The notes under the pieces: model-generated
The model's database searches: none
What the model saw: only the letters and a program-made list of their open reading frames with translations
Told to the model about the DNA's origin: nothing
Source of the DNA: Denitrobacterium detoxificans
GTDB lineage: Bacteria > Actinomycetota > Coriobacteriia > Coriobacteriales > Eggerthellaceae
Direction: 5' to 3'
Assembly (NCBI RefSeq): GCF_015062615.1
Contig: NZ_SUUH01000003.1
Span: 186,001-250,000, forward strand
DNA: 64,000 nt
Part shown: in pieces, positions 40,037 to 49,463 of the stretch
Position numbering within the stretch: position 1 is the stretch's first letter
Layout: the number at the start of each line of letters is the position of its first letter
Program-made: the position numbers and the translations under genes

Positions 40037-41650
40037 ATGAATTACGTTACGCCGGCGGGATTGCGCGATGTTATGCCCGAAGAAGCGCTGCAGCGCGAAC
40101 AGATCAACAGCCAGGTTCAGGCGTTGTTCTCGGAGCATGGCTACGCGCCCATCGAAACCCCGTCCCTCGAGCGCATGGACGTCCTGCGCGCCGCGGGCCG
40201 CATTCCGTCTTTGCCCTTCAAGCTCTTCGACGCTTCGGGCGATTTGCTCGCCCTGCGCCCCGACGTGACCATGCAGGTGGCGCGCATGTGCGCAACGCGT
40301 CTGCGCGGCCAGGCGGGCCCCTTCCGCTTTCGCTATACGCAGCGCGTGTTCCGCGAGGCCGACCAGCAGGCCGCTTCGCGCGAGCTCACGCAGATTGGCC
40401 TGGAATGCCTGGGCATCGAAGGCCCGCAGGTCGACGCTGAAATCGTGGGCCTGTTCGCCTCGGCGCTGCGTTCCGCTGGGCTGGCCACGTTCAAGATCGC
40501 GCTTGGCACCGTGGGCGTCTTGCGCGCGCTGCTGGAAACCTGCCCGGCCGATGGCGCCTGGAAGAACCAGGTGCTCGAAGCGTACCACGCATCCGATTTC
40601 ATCGAGCTCGATCGCCTGACCTCGCTGCCCGAGGTCCCCACGGCGTTCGCGCGTGCCATTGCGCAGTTGCCGCTCATTCGTGGTGGCCGCGACGCCATCG
40701 AGCGCGCCCGTCAGCTTGCCGAGCCGCTGGGGTGCGCCCGTGGCCTGGCCGATCTGGCCAGCACGTTCGACATCCTGTGCGAGCAGGGCATGGAAGACGC
40801 GCTGCTCATCGACTTCAGCATCATGAGCTCGTTCGACTATTACACGGGCATCGTCTTCGAGGCGTACGTGCCCGGCATGGGCGCCAGCCTGGGAAGCGGC
40901 GGCCGCTACGACGGCATGCTTGCCTCCTACGATGGCGATTCGCTTCCCGCTGGTGGCTTCGCGTTCTACTTGGAGCAGGTCATGGCCGCGCTTGCGGGCC
41001 AGGCGGGCGCTAGTCGCCCCTTGCGCATTGCCGTGCCGAAGGGCTCGCTCAATGCCGACACCATTCGCGTCTTGGCGCAAGCCGGTCTCGATACCACCGG
41101 CCTGGAAGACCCGGGCCGCCAGCTCATCATCAGCAACCCGGGCGTCGATTACATCATCGTGCGTCCCACTGATGCTCCGGTCTTCGTGGCCATGGGCGCT
41201 GCGGATTGCGGCATCTGCGGTCGCGATAGCCTCGTCGAGGCAAGTCCCGACGTGGTGGAGCTCGTCGATTTGCAATACGGCGCATGCAAGTTCGTGGTGG
41301 CGCAGCCCAAGGGTGCAACGCCCGCAGTACAGGAACGCTATCGCAAGCTGGGCAGCATCCGCGTTACCACCAAGTATCCCAACATCACGAAGGCGTATTA
41401 CGATCGCATTGGCCAGCAGGTGGAAATCGTTCGTCTGCACGGCAATATCGAATTGGGCCCGCTCATTGGCATGTCCGACCGCATTGTCGACATCACCGCC
41501 ACGGGCACCACGCTTCGCGAGAACAACCTGGAAGTGGTGGACGACGTCATGGAATCCACTGCTCGTTTCTTCGCCAACCCTTGCGCGTTCCGCATGGACG
41601 AACGCGTGTTGCGCCTAGCCACAACGTTGAAAACCAACATCGCAGAGTAG
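40037..41650 (+). CDS. hisZG: HisZ-HisG fusion: ATP phosphoribosyltransferase with its regulatory subunit
   Basis: First step of histidine synthesis. Residues 1 to about 322 are HisZ, the histidyl-tRNA-synthetase-like regulatory subunit (TPAGLRDVMPEEAL; FRYTQRVFREAD; SFDYYTGIVFEAY; GSGGRYDGML). Residues about 328-537 are a short-form HisG catalytic subunit (LRIAVPKGSLN; CGICGRDSLVEA; and the PRPP loop VDITATGTTLREN). Short HisG needs HisZ, so both halves of one enzyme are joined in a single chain. The join is continuous in frame with no stop. ATG 40037 has AGGTGGGG upstream; the frame opens earlier at 39980 without a binding site. Confidence 0.93.
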   Translation: MNYVTPAGLRDVMPEEALQREQINSQVQALFSEHGYAPIETPSLERMDVLRAAGRIPSLPFKLFDASGDLLALRPDVTMQVARMCATRLRGQAGPFRFRYTQRVFREADQQAASRELTQIGLECLGIEGPQVDAEIVGLFASALRSAGLATFKIALGTVGVLRALLETCPADGAWKNQVLEAYHASDFIELDRLTSLPEVPTAFARAIAQLPLIRGGRDAIERARQLAEPLGCARGLADLASTFDILCEQGMEDALLIDFSIMSSFDYYTGIVFEAYVPGMGASLGSGGRYDGMLASYDGDSLPAGGFAFYLEQVMAALAGQAGASRPLRIAVPKGSLNADTIRVLAQAGLDTTGLEDPGRQLIISNPGVDYIIVRPTDAPVFVAMGAADCGICGRDSLVEASPDVVELVDLQYGACKFVVAQPKGATPAVQERYRKLGSIRVTTKYPNITKAYYDRIGQQVEIVRLHGNIELGPLIGMSDRIVDITATGTTLRENNLEVVDDVMESTARFFANPCAFRMDERVLRLATTLKTNIAE

Positions 41651-41664
41651 AAGGAGAGTGACCC

Positions 41665-42957
41665 ATGCGACGTGTAGTGCTGAATGCGGGAGAAAAGTTC
41701 AATAACGGCCACCTGAAGCGCACGAGCGCCTTCAATGCACAGGCCCTGAAGGCTGCCACCGACATCGTCGATGCGGTGCGCGAAGGCGGCGACGCTGCGC
41801 TGCGCGATTTCACCGCGCGCTTCGACGGCGTTGAACTCGAGAGCTTCCGCGTAAGCCAGGAGGCCATCGATGCGGCCCTGGCTACGCTCGACCCCAATCT
41901 GGCGAAGAGCCTGCAACACGCCGCCAACCAGGTTCGCGAGTTCCACGAGCGTCAGCTGCAGGAAAGCATGTTTGCCGTGCGTCCCAACGGCGCGCTTATT
42001 GGCAGCAAGCTTACGCCCATCGAGGCCGTGGGTATCTACGTTCCCGGAGGCCGCGCCCTGTATCCTTCCAGCGTTATCATGAACGCCATTCCCGCCCAGG
42101 TGGCAGGCGTGGAGCGCATCGTGTGCGTTACGCCTCCCACGAAGGATGGTTCGCTTGATCCGGCCGTTCTGGAAGCCTGTCGCATCTGCGGCGTAAGCGA
42201 GATCTACTCCATCGGCGGCGCGCAGGCCATTGCCGCGCTGGCGTATGGCACGGAAACCATCGAGCCCGTCAACAAGATCACGGGTCCTGGCAATGCGTAC
42301 GTTGCAGCGGCCAAGAAGATCGTCATGGGCGATGTGGGCATCGACATGATCGCCGGCCCCTCCGAAGTTTGCGTGGTTGCCGACGAAACGGCCGACCCGA
42401 AGATGGTCGCCATCGACCTCATGGCCCAGGCCGAGCACGACCCGCTGGCCAGCTGCTATCTGGTGTGCTTCGATGCCGCGTATGCCGATGAGGTGGAAGC
42501 CAACATCGAGCAGCACATGAAGCGCAGCACGCGTGCCGACATCACCACGGCTAGCCTGCGCGACCAGGGTCTCATCGTGGTCTGCCCCGACATGGAAACG
42601 GCCATGGGCGCGGTGAACGTCATCGCCCCCGAGCACCTGGAAATGCACATCGCCAACGCCATGGGCCAGTTGGGTGCCGTCCGCAACGCGGGCGCCATCT
42701 TCCTGGGCGAATGGACTCCCGAGGCCGTGGGCGACTACGTGGCCGGCCCGAACCACACGCTTCCCACCGGTGGCACCGCGAAGTTCAGCAGTCCGCTAGG
42801 CACCATGGACTTCATGAAGCACTCGAGCGTCATCCAGTACACGCGTCAGTCGCTCGCTGACGACGGTGACGCCATCGTGGCCATTGCCGATCGCGAGGGC
42901 CTGTGGAGTCACGCGGAAAGCGTGCGCCTGCGCCTGCAGGAGCTGAATCGTGGCTAA
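41665..42957 (+). CDS. hisD: Histidinol dehydrogenase
   Basis: Last two steps of histidine synthesis, NAD- and zinc-dependent. 430 residues with VPGGRALYPSS, SIGGAQAIAALAYGTETI, GPGNAYVAAAKK and DMIAGPSEV, and later the zinc-site segment LMAQAEHDP. GAAGGAGAG precedes the ATG 15 bases after hisZG. hisC overlaps its end by 8 bases. Confidence 0.97.
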   Translation: MRRVVLNAGEKFNNGHLKRTSAFNAQALKAATDIVDAVREGGDAALRDFTARFDGVELESFRVSQEAIDAALATLDPNLAKSLQHAANQVREFHERQLQESMFAVRPNGALIGSKLTPIEAVGIYVPGGRALYPSSVIMNAIPAQVAGVERIVCVTPPTKDGSLDPAVLEACRICGVSEIYSIGGAQAIAALAYGTETIEPVNKITGPGNAYVAAAKKIVMGDVGIDMIAGPSEVCVVADETADPKMVAIDLMAQAEHDPLASCYLVCFDAAYADEVEANIEQHMKRSTRADITTASLRDQGLIVVCPDMETAMGAVNVIAPEHLEMHIANAMGQLGAVRNAGAIFLGEWTPEAVGDYVAGPNHTLPTGGTAKFSSPLGTMDFMKHSSVIQYTRQSLADDGDAIVAIADREGLWSHAESVRLRLQELNRG

Positions 42958-44020
42958 GCTGCGTGCTTCGAATTCCCTGCTTCGCGGCGTCGAGCCTTAT
43001 GACCCGAAGTACCTGCCTGCGCAGGTGGGGCTCAACGCCAACGAGACTACGTTCGATGTTCCCGCCGACGTGAGGCGGGCCATCGAAGGGGAAATCGCGC
43101 GCATGGCGTTCAATCGCTATCCCGACCCCATGGCCAACGAGCTGCGCCAGGCCATCGCCGAATGGCATGGGGTTACGCGTGACCAGGTAATTTGCGGCAA
43201 TGGTGGCGACGAGTTGCTGTTCGATCTGGCTCTGGCCTGGGGCGGCGAGGGAAATGCGCTTCTGAACGTGCCGCCCACGTTCAGCGTGTACGCTGCCAAC
43301 GCGCGCCTTACCGGCACGCAGGTCATCGACGTTCCGCGTCTGCCCGATTTTTCCATCGACCAAGACGCGGTCGTCGCACGCGCTTCGCAGGGCGATGTGG
43401 GCATGGTGGTCATCACCAGCCCGAACAATCCCACGGGCGATGTGGCGCCCCTTGCGTTCATCGAGCGCCTGCTGCAGGCTACCGATGCATTGGTGCTGGT
43501 CGACGAGGCATACATGGAATTCGCGCCGCGCGATGCCAGCGCCGCGCCGCTGCTTGCTACGTACGACAACCTGGTTATCCTGCATACGTTTTCCAAGGCA
43601 TATCGCCTTGCGGGCGTGCGCATGGGGTATCTGCTTGCGTCGTCTGCGGTTGTGGCCGAGCTTACGAAGGTACGCCAGCCGTATTCGGTCGATGCCGTTT
43701 CGCAGGCCATCGCCCTGCAGGTGGTGCGGCACCGCGTCGCGTTCGACGAGGGCATTGCGCTCGTCGTTGCCGAACGCGCCCGTCTTGCTGCGGAATTGCA
43801 GGCCCTACCGGGCGTCGTGGTGTATCCGAGTGCGGCGAACTTCCTGCTCGTGCGCTTCGAGCAGGATGCCTCTGTCGTATGGGAGCGCCTATACGAACAG
43901 GGCGTGCTCGTACGCGACTTCAGCGCAGGTGCGCTTACGTCTGGGTGCCTGCGCATTAGCGTGGGCATGCCCCAGGAAAATGATAGGCTTATCGCCGCTT
44001 TGCAGGCGATTTTGGCGTAG
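42950..44020 (+). CDS. hisC: Histidinol-phosphate aminotransferase
   Basis: Class I/II PLP aminotransferase of histidine synthesis, 356 residues. NANETTFDVP, GNGGDELLFDLALAW, TSPNNPTGDV and the PLP-lysine block TFSKAYRLAGVRMGY are visible. GTG start overlapping the hisD stop. Other HisC-like enzymes can use aromatic substrates, but the operon position settles it. Confidence 0.95.
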   Translation: MAKLRASNSLLRGVEPYDPKYLPAQVGLNANETTFDVPADVRRAIEGEIARMAFNRYPDPMANELRQAIAEWHGVTRDQVICGNGGDELLFDLALAWGGEGNALLNVPPTFSVYAANARLTGTQVIDVPRLPDFSIDQDAVVARASQGDVGMVVITSPNNPTGDVAPLAFIERLLQATDALVLVDEAYMEFAPRDASAAPLLATYDNLVILHTFSKAYRLAGVRMGYLLASSAVVAELTKVRQPYSVDAVSQAIALQVVRHRVAFDEGIALVVAERARLAAELQALPGVVVYPSAANFLLVRFEQDASVVWERLYEQGVLVRDFSAGALTSGCLRISVGMPQENDRLIAALQAILA

Positions 44021-44033
44021 AGAGGGGTCGATC

Positions 44034-44633
44034 ATGGCCGAAGGTACTCGCGTGGCGCACGTTACGCGCACGACCAAGGAAACCGATATCGACATCACCA
44101 TCGACTTGGATGGCACGGGCATTACCGACATTCAGACGGGCGTGCCCTTCTTCGACCATATGCTCGACGCATTTGGACGTCATGGCCTTTTCGACCTGCG
44201 CGTGCGCGCCAAGGGCGACATAGAAGTCGACGCACATCATACCGTGGAAGATTGCGGCATCGTGCTTGGCCAGGCCATTGCGCAGGCGCTGGGCGACAAG
44301 CGCGGCATCGTGCGCTTTGGGAACAGCTTCGTTCCCATGGACGAATCGCTTCTGCTTGCTGCCATAGACATTTCGGGGCGCGGCCAGCTGCACTACGCCG
44401 TCGACCTGCCCATTCAAATCATTGGCACGTTCGATACCTCGCTTGCGAAGGAGTTCTTCATCGCGCTGGCCAGCAACGCGGGGCTCACGCTGCACGTGCG
44501 CAGCCTTGCGGGCGAGAACGCGCATCACATCATCGAGGCCGCCTTCAAGGCCACGGGCCGTGCGTTGTGCCAGGCTACGCGCATCGACGCGCGCATTGCC
44601 AATGTGCTGCCTTCCACCAAGGGCGCCCTGTAG
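44034..44633 (+). CDS. hisB: Imidazoleglycerol-phosphate dehydratase
   Basis: 199 residues, monofunctional (no phosphatase domain). The manganese-site motifs FFDHMLDAFGRHG and DAHHTVEDCGIVLG, and the C-terminal GENAHHIIEAAFKATGRAL with ATRID, are diagnostic. GAGAGGGG lies before ATG 44034; the frame's long upstream extension is a shadow of hisC. Confidence 0.97.
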   Translation: MAEGTRVAHVTRTTKETDIDITIDLDGTGITDIQTGVPFFDHMLDAFGRHGLFDLRVRAKGDIEVDAHHTVEDCGIVLGQAIAQALGDKRGIVRFGNSFVPMDESLLLAAIDISGRGQLHYAVDLPIQIIGTFDTSLAKEFFIALASNAGLTLHVRSLAGENAHHIIEAAFKATGRALCQATRIDARIANVLPSTKGAL

Positions 44634-44657
44634 CGCTCGTTTTGCCAAGGAGTTCAC

Positions 44658-45302
44658 ATGATCGCGGTCGTCGATTATTGCAAGGGTAATTTGAAGAGCG
44701 TCCAGCGCGGACTTGCTGCCGTAGGTGGGGAAGCGGAAATCGTTTCCGACCCTGCGCGCATCGCGTCCGCCCAGGCCATCGTGCTACCGGGCGTGGGCGC
44801 ATTCGCTGATGCCTCCGCTTCCATGCTCCAGAGCGGGCAGATGGAGGTTATTCGCGAGCGCATTGCCCAAGGCGTGCCATTTTTGGGCATCTGTTTGGGC
44901 CTACACCTGCTCTTCGCCGAGGGCACCGAAGGGGGCAATCCCACTGCCCCCGGTTTGGGCGTCATTCCCGGCGTCGTGGATCGCATGCACTCGCATGATG
45001 AGTCGGGTGCGTTCTACAAGGTTCCCCACGTGGGATGGAATACTATCGAGCCCGCCGTCGGCTCGAATTGGGATGCGTGCCGCCTGCTGGCGGGCATACC
45101 CGAAGGTGAGTATTTCTACTTCACCCATAGCTACATTGCCTGCGAAAGCGAATGCATGGTCGCCACGACCCAGCATTCGGTGGCGTTTCCCAGCGTCGTG
45201 CAGCGGGGCAACGCGTATGGCGTGCAGTTCCACCCCGAGAAATCCTCGGATGCCGGCTTGGCCGTGCTTCGCAATTTTATGAGCATCGTAAAGGAAGGTT
45301 AG
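44658..45302 (+). CDS. hisH: Imidazole glycerol phosphate synthase, glutaminase subunit
   Basis: Class I glutamine amidotransferase of 214 residues that feeds ammonia to HisF. The nucleophile elbow FLGICLGLHLLF carries the catalytic Cys, and YGVQFHPEKSS the catalytic His and Glu. AAGGAG lies 7 bases before the ATG. HisF is encoded two genes on. Confidence 0.96.
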   Translation: MIAVVDYCKGNLKSVQRGLAAVGGEAEIVSDPARIASAQAIVLPGVGAFADASASMLQSGQMEVIRERIAQGVPFLGICLGLHLLFAEGTEGGNPTAPGLGVIPGVVDRMHSHDESGAFYKVPHVGWNTIEPAVGSNWDACRLLAGIPEGEYFYFTHSYIACESECMVATTQHSVAFPSVVQRGNAYGVQFHPEKSSDAGLAVLRNFMSIVKEG

Positions 45303-45304
45303 CC

Positions 45305-46030
45305 ATGTACTTGCTTCCTGCCATCGACATTCTTGACGGTCGCGCCGTGCGCCTGGCGAAGGGCGACTACAATCGCGTGACGGTCTATAACGAAGACCCC
45401 GTTGACCAGGCCAAGCGCTTCGAAGATGCGGGCGCTACGTGGGTGCACGTGGTCGACTTGAACGGAGCTCGCTCGGGCAAGCAGGAGAACCTGGCCCTTA
45501 TCGAGCGTATTGCCGAATCAACGTCGCTCAAGGTTGAAAACGGTGGCGGCGTTCGCGATATGGCTGCCGTGCAGCGCCTATACGATGCGGGTGTGAGTCG
45601 CGTGGTTCTGGGAAGCGCGCTGGTAGTCGACAAGGAGTTCGCCGAGCAGGCCATTGCCAAGTTCGGCGACATGCTGTGCGCGGGCATCGACGCGCGTGGC
45701 GGGGAAGTGGCTATCCAGGGCTGGCGCGAAGGCGCGGGCGTTCCCGCCGAAGAGCTGGTTGCCGAGGTGGCTGCCGCAGGGTTTAGGCACTTGGTGTACA
45801 CCGACATTTCCCGCGACGGCATGCAGACGGGCATCGATGCATCAGCCTACGAACGCATGGCGCGCGTATTCGGAAATCCGGTCATTGCCAGCGGTGGCGT
45901 GACCAACATGGACGACCTGCGCAACCTTGCCCAGGTTGCGCAGTCTATCGAGGGCGTTATCACCGGCCGTGCCGTATACGAGGGCACGCTTGGCGTTGCC
46001 GAGGCGCAATCATTCTGCGATGCCCTGTAG
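45305..46030 (+). CDS. hisA: ProFAR isomerase HisA
   Basis: Amadori-type isomerase, a half-barrel-repeat TIM barrel of 241 residues. LLPAIDILDGRAVRLAKGDY, VVDLNGARSG, KVENGGGVRD and YTDISRDGMQTG are present with the catalytic Asp residues. Actinomycetes often have PriA, which also does the TrpF reaction; which one this is cannot be decided by eye, and trpF elsewhere would be informative. ATG 45305 follows the hisH stop by 2 bases. Confidence 0.94.
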   Translation: MYLLPAIDILDGRAVRLAKGDYNRVTVYNEDPVDQAKRFEDAGATWVHVVDLNGARSGKQENLALIERIAESTSLKVENGGGVRDMAAVQRLYDAGVSRVVLGSALVVDKEFAEQAIAKFGDMLCAGIDARGGEVAIQGWREGAGVPAEELVAEVAAAGFRHLVYTDISRDGMQTGIDASAYERMARVFGNPVIASGGVTNMDDLRNLAQVAQSIEGVITGRAVYEGTLGVAEAQSFCDAL

Positions 46031-46090
46031 GGGCCTAGATTCTGCTAGTTGCCGCGCTTCGGCGCATGGCTGTACACGGGAAGGAGCGAC

Positions 46091-46855
46091 ATGCTGGCGA
46101 AACGCGTGATTCCCTGCATGGACGTAAAGGACGGGCGCGTCGTGAAGGGCGTGAACTTCGTGAACCTGCGCGATGCGGGCGATCCCATCGAACTTGCTCA
46201 GCGCTACGATGAGCAGAAGGCCGACGAGGTCATCTTCCTGGATATCACGGCCACGCACGAGGGTCGCGCCACGACGGTGGCACTGGCCAGCAGGGCGAGC
46301 GAAGAGCTGCACCTGCCGTATTGCGTGGGTGGCGGCTTCCGCACCGTTCAGGATATTCGCACGATGATTGCGGCGGGAGCCGACAAGGTGTCGGTGAACA
46401 GCGCGGCGGTGGAAGACCCCACGATTATCACGCGTGCGGCTGCGGCGTTTGGCAGCCAGGCCATCATCTGTGCCATCGATGCCAAGCAGGTAGCGGGCAA
46501 TCCCAACAAGTGGGAAGTGTACGTGCATGGCGGGCGTAAGAATACCGGTATCGACGCCGTGCAGTGGGCCCAGAAGGTTGCCGCGTGCGGTGCGGGCGAG
46601 ATCTTGCTTACAAGCATGGATCGCGATGGCAGCAAGGATGGGTTCGATATTCCCCTTACGCGGGCCATTGCACGCGCGGTGGACATTCCCGTCATCGCCA
46701 GCGGTGGCGTGGGCACGCTCGAGCACTTCGCCGAGGGCATCATCGAAGGCGAGGCCGATGCCGTGCTGGCTGCGAGCGTCTTTCACTTCGGCACGTATAC
46801 GGTGCGCCAGGTGAAGGAATATCTGCGCTCCCAGGGCGTTCACGTACGCCTGTAG
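46091..46855 (+). CDS. hisF: Imidazole glycerol phosphate synthase, cyclase subunit
   Basis: 254-residue TIM barrel: LAKRVIPCMDVKDGRVVKGVNF with catalytic Asp, LDITATHEGRAT, VGGGFRTVQDI, LLTSMDRDGSKDG with the second catalytic Asp, and VIASGGVGTLEHF. AAGGAG lies 6 bases before ATG 46091, 60 bases after hisA. Last gene of the contiguous his operon, followed by a terminator. Confidence 0.97.
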   Translation: MLAKRVIPCMDVKDGRVVKGVNFVNLRDAGDPIELAQRYDEQKADEVIFLDITATHEGRATTVALASRASEELHLPYCVGGGFRTVQDIRTMIAAGADKVSVNSAAVEDPTIITRAAAAFGSQAIICAIDAKQVAGNPNKWEVYVHGGRKNTGIDAVQWAQKVAACGAGEILLTSMDRDGSKDGFDIPLTRAIARAVDIPVIASGGVGTLEHFAEGIIEGEADAVLAASVFHFGTYTVRQVKEYLRSQGVHVRL

Positions 46856-46886
46856 CCACGTGGTTCAACACATGCATATCATGAAA

Positions 46887-46912
46887 AAGGGCAGGCCATC
46901 GTGCCTGCCCTT
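46887..46912. terminator. Terminator between hisF and the GH25 gene
   Basis: AAGGGCAGGC (46887-46896) pairs perfectly with GCCTGCCCTT (46903-46912); flanking A- and T-rich bases allow use in both directions, fitting the convergent genes. Confidence 0.75.
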
Positions 46913-46935
46913 CGTTTGCGCGTTGCGTTGGCGTG

Positions 46936-48261
46936 CTATTTCGCCTTGGCGTACCAGGCGATGCCTTCGTCGCGCCAGCCCAGCTTTACCAGCGAATCGC
47001 GTTCGCTCGTGCTCGTGGTGAAGTTGTGCGAGCCCGACTTGGCGTTGGGATTGTACTGGCGGTACAGGGGCACTCCCGACTCGCCTGCGCTATACCATCC
47101 CACGCCCTCATAGCGCCAGCCCAGGCTTACGAGATGGTTTTTCTCTTCGGCCGAAAGGGTGTAGTGGTGGTCTCCTCCGTTCGGGTTGTACAGGCGATAG
47201 ACGGCACTGCCCGACGTGGGGGCAACCCAGCCCTTGTCTTCCCAGTTCCATCCAGCCAACGTGAGGAATTCGGCCTCGTGCTGGCTTGCGGTGTAGAAGT
47301 GCTCGCCCGAGTTCGGGTTGTACAGGCGGAACATGGTGCCCGAGGCGTAGTTGCCCTGCAGGAACCGCATGTTCAGATCGGCTACGTTCACATCGGTGGT
47401 GTTGCCCGGAATGCCGGGAAGCTGGGCCATCGAGCTGTATTGCCAGATGCCGCAGCCATTGCTCGCCAGGCTGCTGAACTTGCCGCCGAAGGGCGTGGTG
47501 GAGTAGCCGTCTTGCCCGGGCGTGTAGTACTTGCTGCTGTAATAGCGGGCGATCCACATCCAGTCGCTGCCCATATCGATTTCGGAAAGGTTGTCGGCCC
47601 ACCACGAGCAGCTTGCATATACGCCCACTTCCCAGTAGCCGTTGCTCTGCAGCTCGTTGCGGAATGCGTCAACGATTTCCGCATAGGTGCTTCTGCTCAG
47701 CCCATTGGTCGAATTGTCTTCCATATCCAGGTAGATGGGCAGAGAGAGCTCCTCGTACGTAATGCCCTGCTCGCGGAGCTGACGCAGGACGTGCTGCGCC
47801 TCGTCACGTGCTTCGGTGGCGTTCGTGGCATACGAGTAGATGTATACGCCGAAGGGGATGTCGTTCTGTCGGACCCCGCGGATGTTGTTAGCCCATTGTC
47901 TGTCGTCTTGGGCTGAGGTGTTGCGTCCCCAGCCGCAGCGCACGATGGCGTAGCGTACGCGCGACTTTGCCTGGGCCCAGTCGATTGTCTTCTGGTGGTG
48001 GCTTACGTCGATGCCGAACTTTACCAAGTCGGGAGACGTGGACTGCGCGGTGAGGCCGGAAACTTCGCCTACATCGAACGCGCCATCGTCGTCGGAGGCG
48101 CCAATGAGCTCGCCGTCGGAGTAGCGCCAGCTGTTTTCCAGGCCGTCTTCCTGGCTGGCCCATGCGGTGGAAGTGGTGGCAGCGAATGCGAATGCAAGCG
48201 CGACCACGACCAGGGTCGCTTTGATGCCATGGATGATAGGTGCATTTGAAGTGCGAGTCAT
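46936..48261 (-). CDS. Secreted GH25 lysozyme with three C-terminal repeats
   Basis: A 441-residue exported muramidase. Signal peptide about 1-35 (cleavage after AWA). Residues 80-290 are a glycoside hydrolase family 25 domain: FGIDVSHHQ with Asp85, YAIVRCGWG, and LPIYLDMED with catalytic Asp179/Glu181, later GIWQYSS. Residues about 311-441 are three repeats of some 42 residues (MFRLYNPNSGEHFYT; YRLYNPNGGDHHYT; YRQYNPNAKSGSHNFT, each ending GW-(E/D)-GWY) clearly related to those of the CHAP-like protein at 31810. They probably anchor it to the wall. It lies in opposite orientation between hisF and the rest of the his genes. Confidence 0.92.
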   Translation of the reverse strand: MTRTSNAPIIHGIKATLVVVALAFAFAATTSTAWASQEDGLENSWRYSDGELIGASDDDGAFDVGEVSGLTAQSTSPDLVKFGIDVSHHQKTIDWAQAKSRVRYAIVRCGWGRNTSAQDDRQWANNIRGVRQNDIPFGVYIYSYATNATEARDEAQHVLRQLREQGITYEELSLPIYLDMEDNSTNGLSRSTYAEIVDAFRNELQSNGYWEVGVYASCSWWADNLSEIDMGSDWMWIARYYSSKYYTPGQDGYSTTPFGGKFSSLASNGCGIWQYSSMAQLPGIPGNTTDVNVADLNMRFLQGNYASGTMFRLYNPNSGEHFYTASQHEAEFLTLAGWNWEDKGWVAPTSGSAVYRLYNPNGGDHHYTLSAEEKNHLVSLGWRYEGVGWYSAGESGVPLYRQYNPNAKSGSHNFTTSTSERDSLVKLGWRDEGIAWYAKAK

Positions 48262-48453
48262 ATGGCCCCCTCAATGAATCTACGTAGGTCCCACTTTACC
48301 ATGGAACGTATGTGCCATGCATGGATTCGGCTAAGAGCGCACATGTTCGAATAGCTCGTTTCGCGTGCTTGTTACTGGCCCCGAAAAATCACCTGATGGG
48401 AGCATCGTTCTGCGGTATGATGATGCGAACGTTTTCCGATTGAAGGAGCACTC

Positions 48454-49368
48454 GTGGCAGTTCTATTTCCCTTTGTCTTTATCGCTTTCGTCTTCCTGCT
48501 CTTGTTCCTCAGCGGCATCTTTGTCGTTCAGCAGCAGCAGGAATACATCATCGAGCGCTTCGGGCGCTTCAACCGCACGGCCCTGCCCGGCCTGCATGTG
48601 AAGATCCCCTTCGTGGAGCGCATTGCGTCGAAGGTCGACCTCCGCACGCGTCAGACGGCCATGCAGATCGATGGCAAGACGAAGGACAACGTAACCATTA
48701 CCATGACGGTGGCGGCGCAGTACCACGTGAACTACGATCGCGGTGCCGATCCCACCCAGAGTGGCGTGTTCCGCAGCTATTACATGCTGGCCGATCCCGA
48801 AGACCAGATGCGCGCCTATATCGCCGACGCCCTGCGTTCCGCCATCCCGAACTACGACCTCGACGCCGTGTTCGATAACAAGGACAGCATCGCCGCCGAC
48901 GTGAACACCACGGTAGCTGCGCGTATGGTTGGCTATGGATACGACCTCGTAAGCACCCTCATTACGTCCATTGGCCTTCCCGCCGACGTGGAAGCGTCCA
49001 TGAACAAGATCAATTCCGCTCAGCGCGAGAAGGAAGCGGCTCAGGCACTGGCCGATGCCGATCGCATCAAGGTCGTCGTCGAGGCTCAGGCCCAAGCTCA
49101 GGCCATGGAGGAGTCTGGCCGCGGTATCGCCGCTCAGCGCAAGGCCATCGCCGAGGGCATTGCCGGTTCGCTCGATGTCATCCGCGAATCGGGCGTTTCC
49201 ACGCGTGAGGCCAACCAGCTGTTCCTGTTCACCCAGTGGGCTGAGATGATGGGTGAGTTCGCCAAGAAGGGCAATTCCTCCACGGTGGTCCTTCCCAACG
49301 ATTTCAACCAGACTTCCAGCATGTTCGAGCAGATGCTGGCTGCCAACAAGGCCGACGATAATCAGTAG
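48454..49368 (+). CDS. SPFH/band 7 membrane protein (QmcA/stomatin-like)
   Basis: A 304-residue protein with an N-terminal membrane helix (about 2-25), then the band 7 domain: QQQQEYIIERFGRFNRTALPGLHVKIPFVE, VDLRTRQTAM and YADALRSAIP-like sequence, then a coiled-coil rich in Ala/Glu/Gln (about 190-250). Such proteins form large membrane-bound cages or microdomains and often control proteases. GTG start with AAGGAG 5 bases upstream. It is divergent from the GH25 gene and 95 bases before hisI; no NfeD or HflC partner is adjacent. Confidence 0.9.
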   Translation: MAVLFPFVFIAFVFLLLFLSGIFVVQQQQEYIIERFGRFNRTALPGLHVKIPFVERIASKVDLRTRQTAMQIDGKTKDNVTITMTVAAQYHVNYDRGADPTQSGVFRSYYMLADPEDQMRAYIADALRSAIPNYDLDAVFDNKDSIAADVNTTVAARMVGYGYDLVSTLITSIGLPADVEASMNKINSAQREKEAAQALADADRIKVVVEAQAQAQAMEESGRGIAAQRKAIAEGIAGSLDVIRESGVSTREANQLFLFTQWAEMMGEFAKKGNSSTVVLPNDFNQTSSMFEQMLAANKADDNQ

Positions 49369-49463
49369 GCTCGCATAGAGATTGCACGGCCGGGGTTGCG
49401 CATGCGCCCCGGCCGTTGTATTTCATGTATACCAGTTGCGAATGCGAACGCAGGAGGCGTGCA

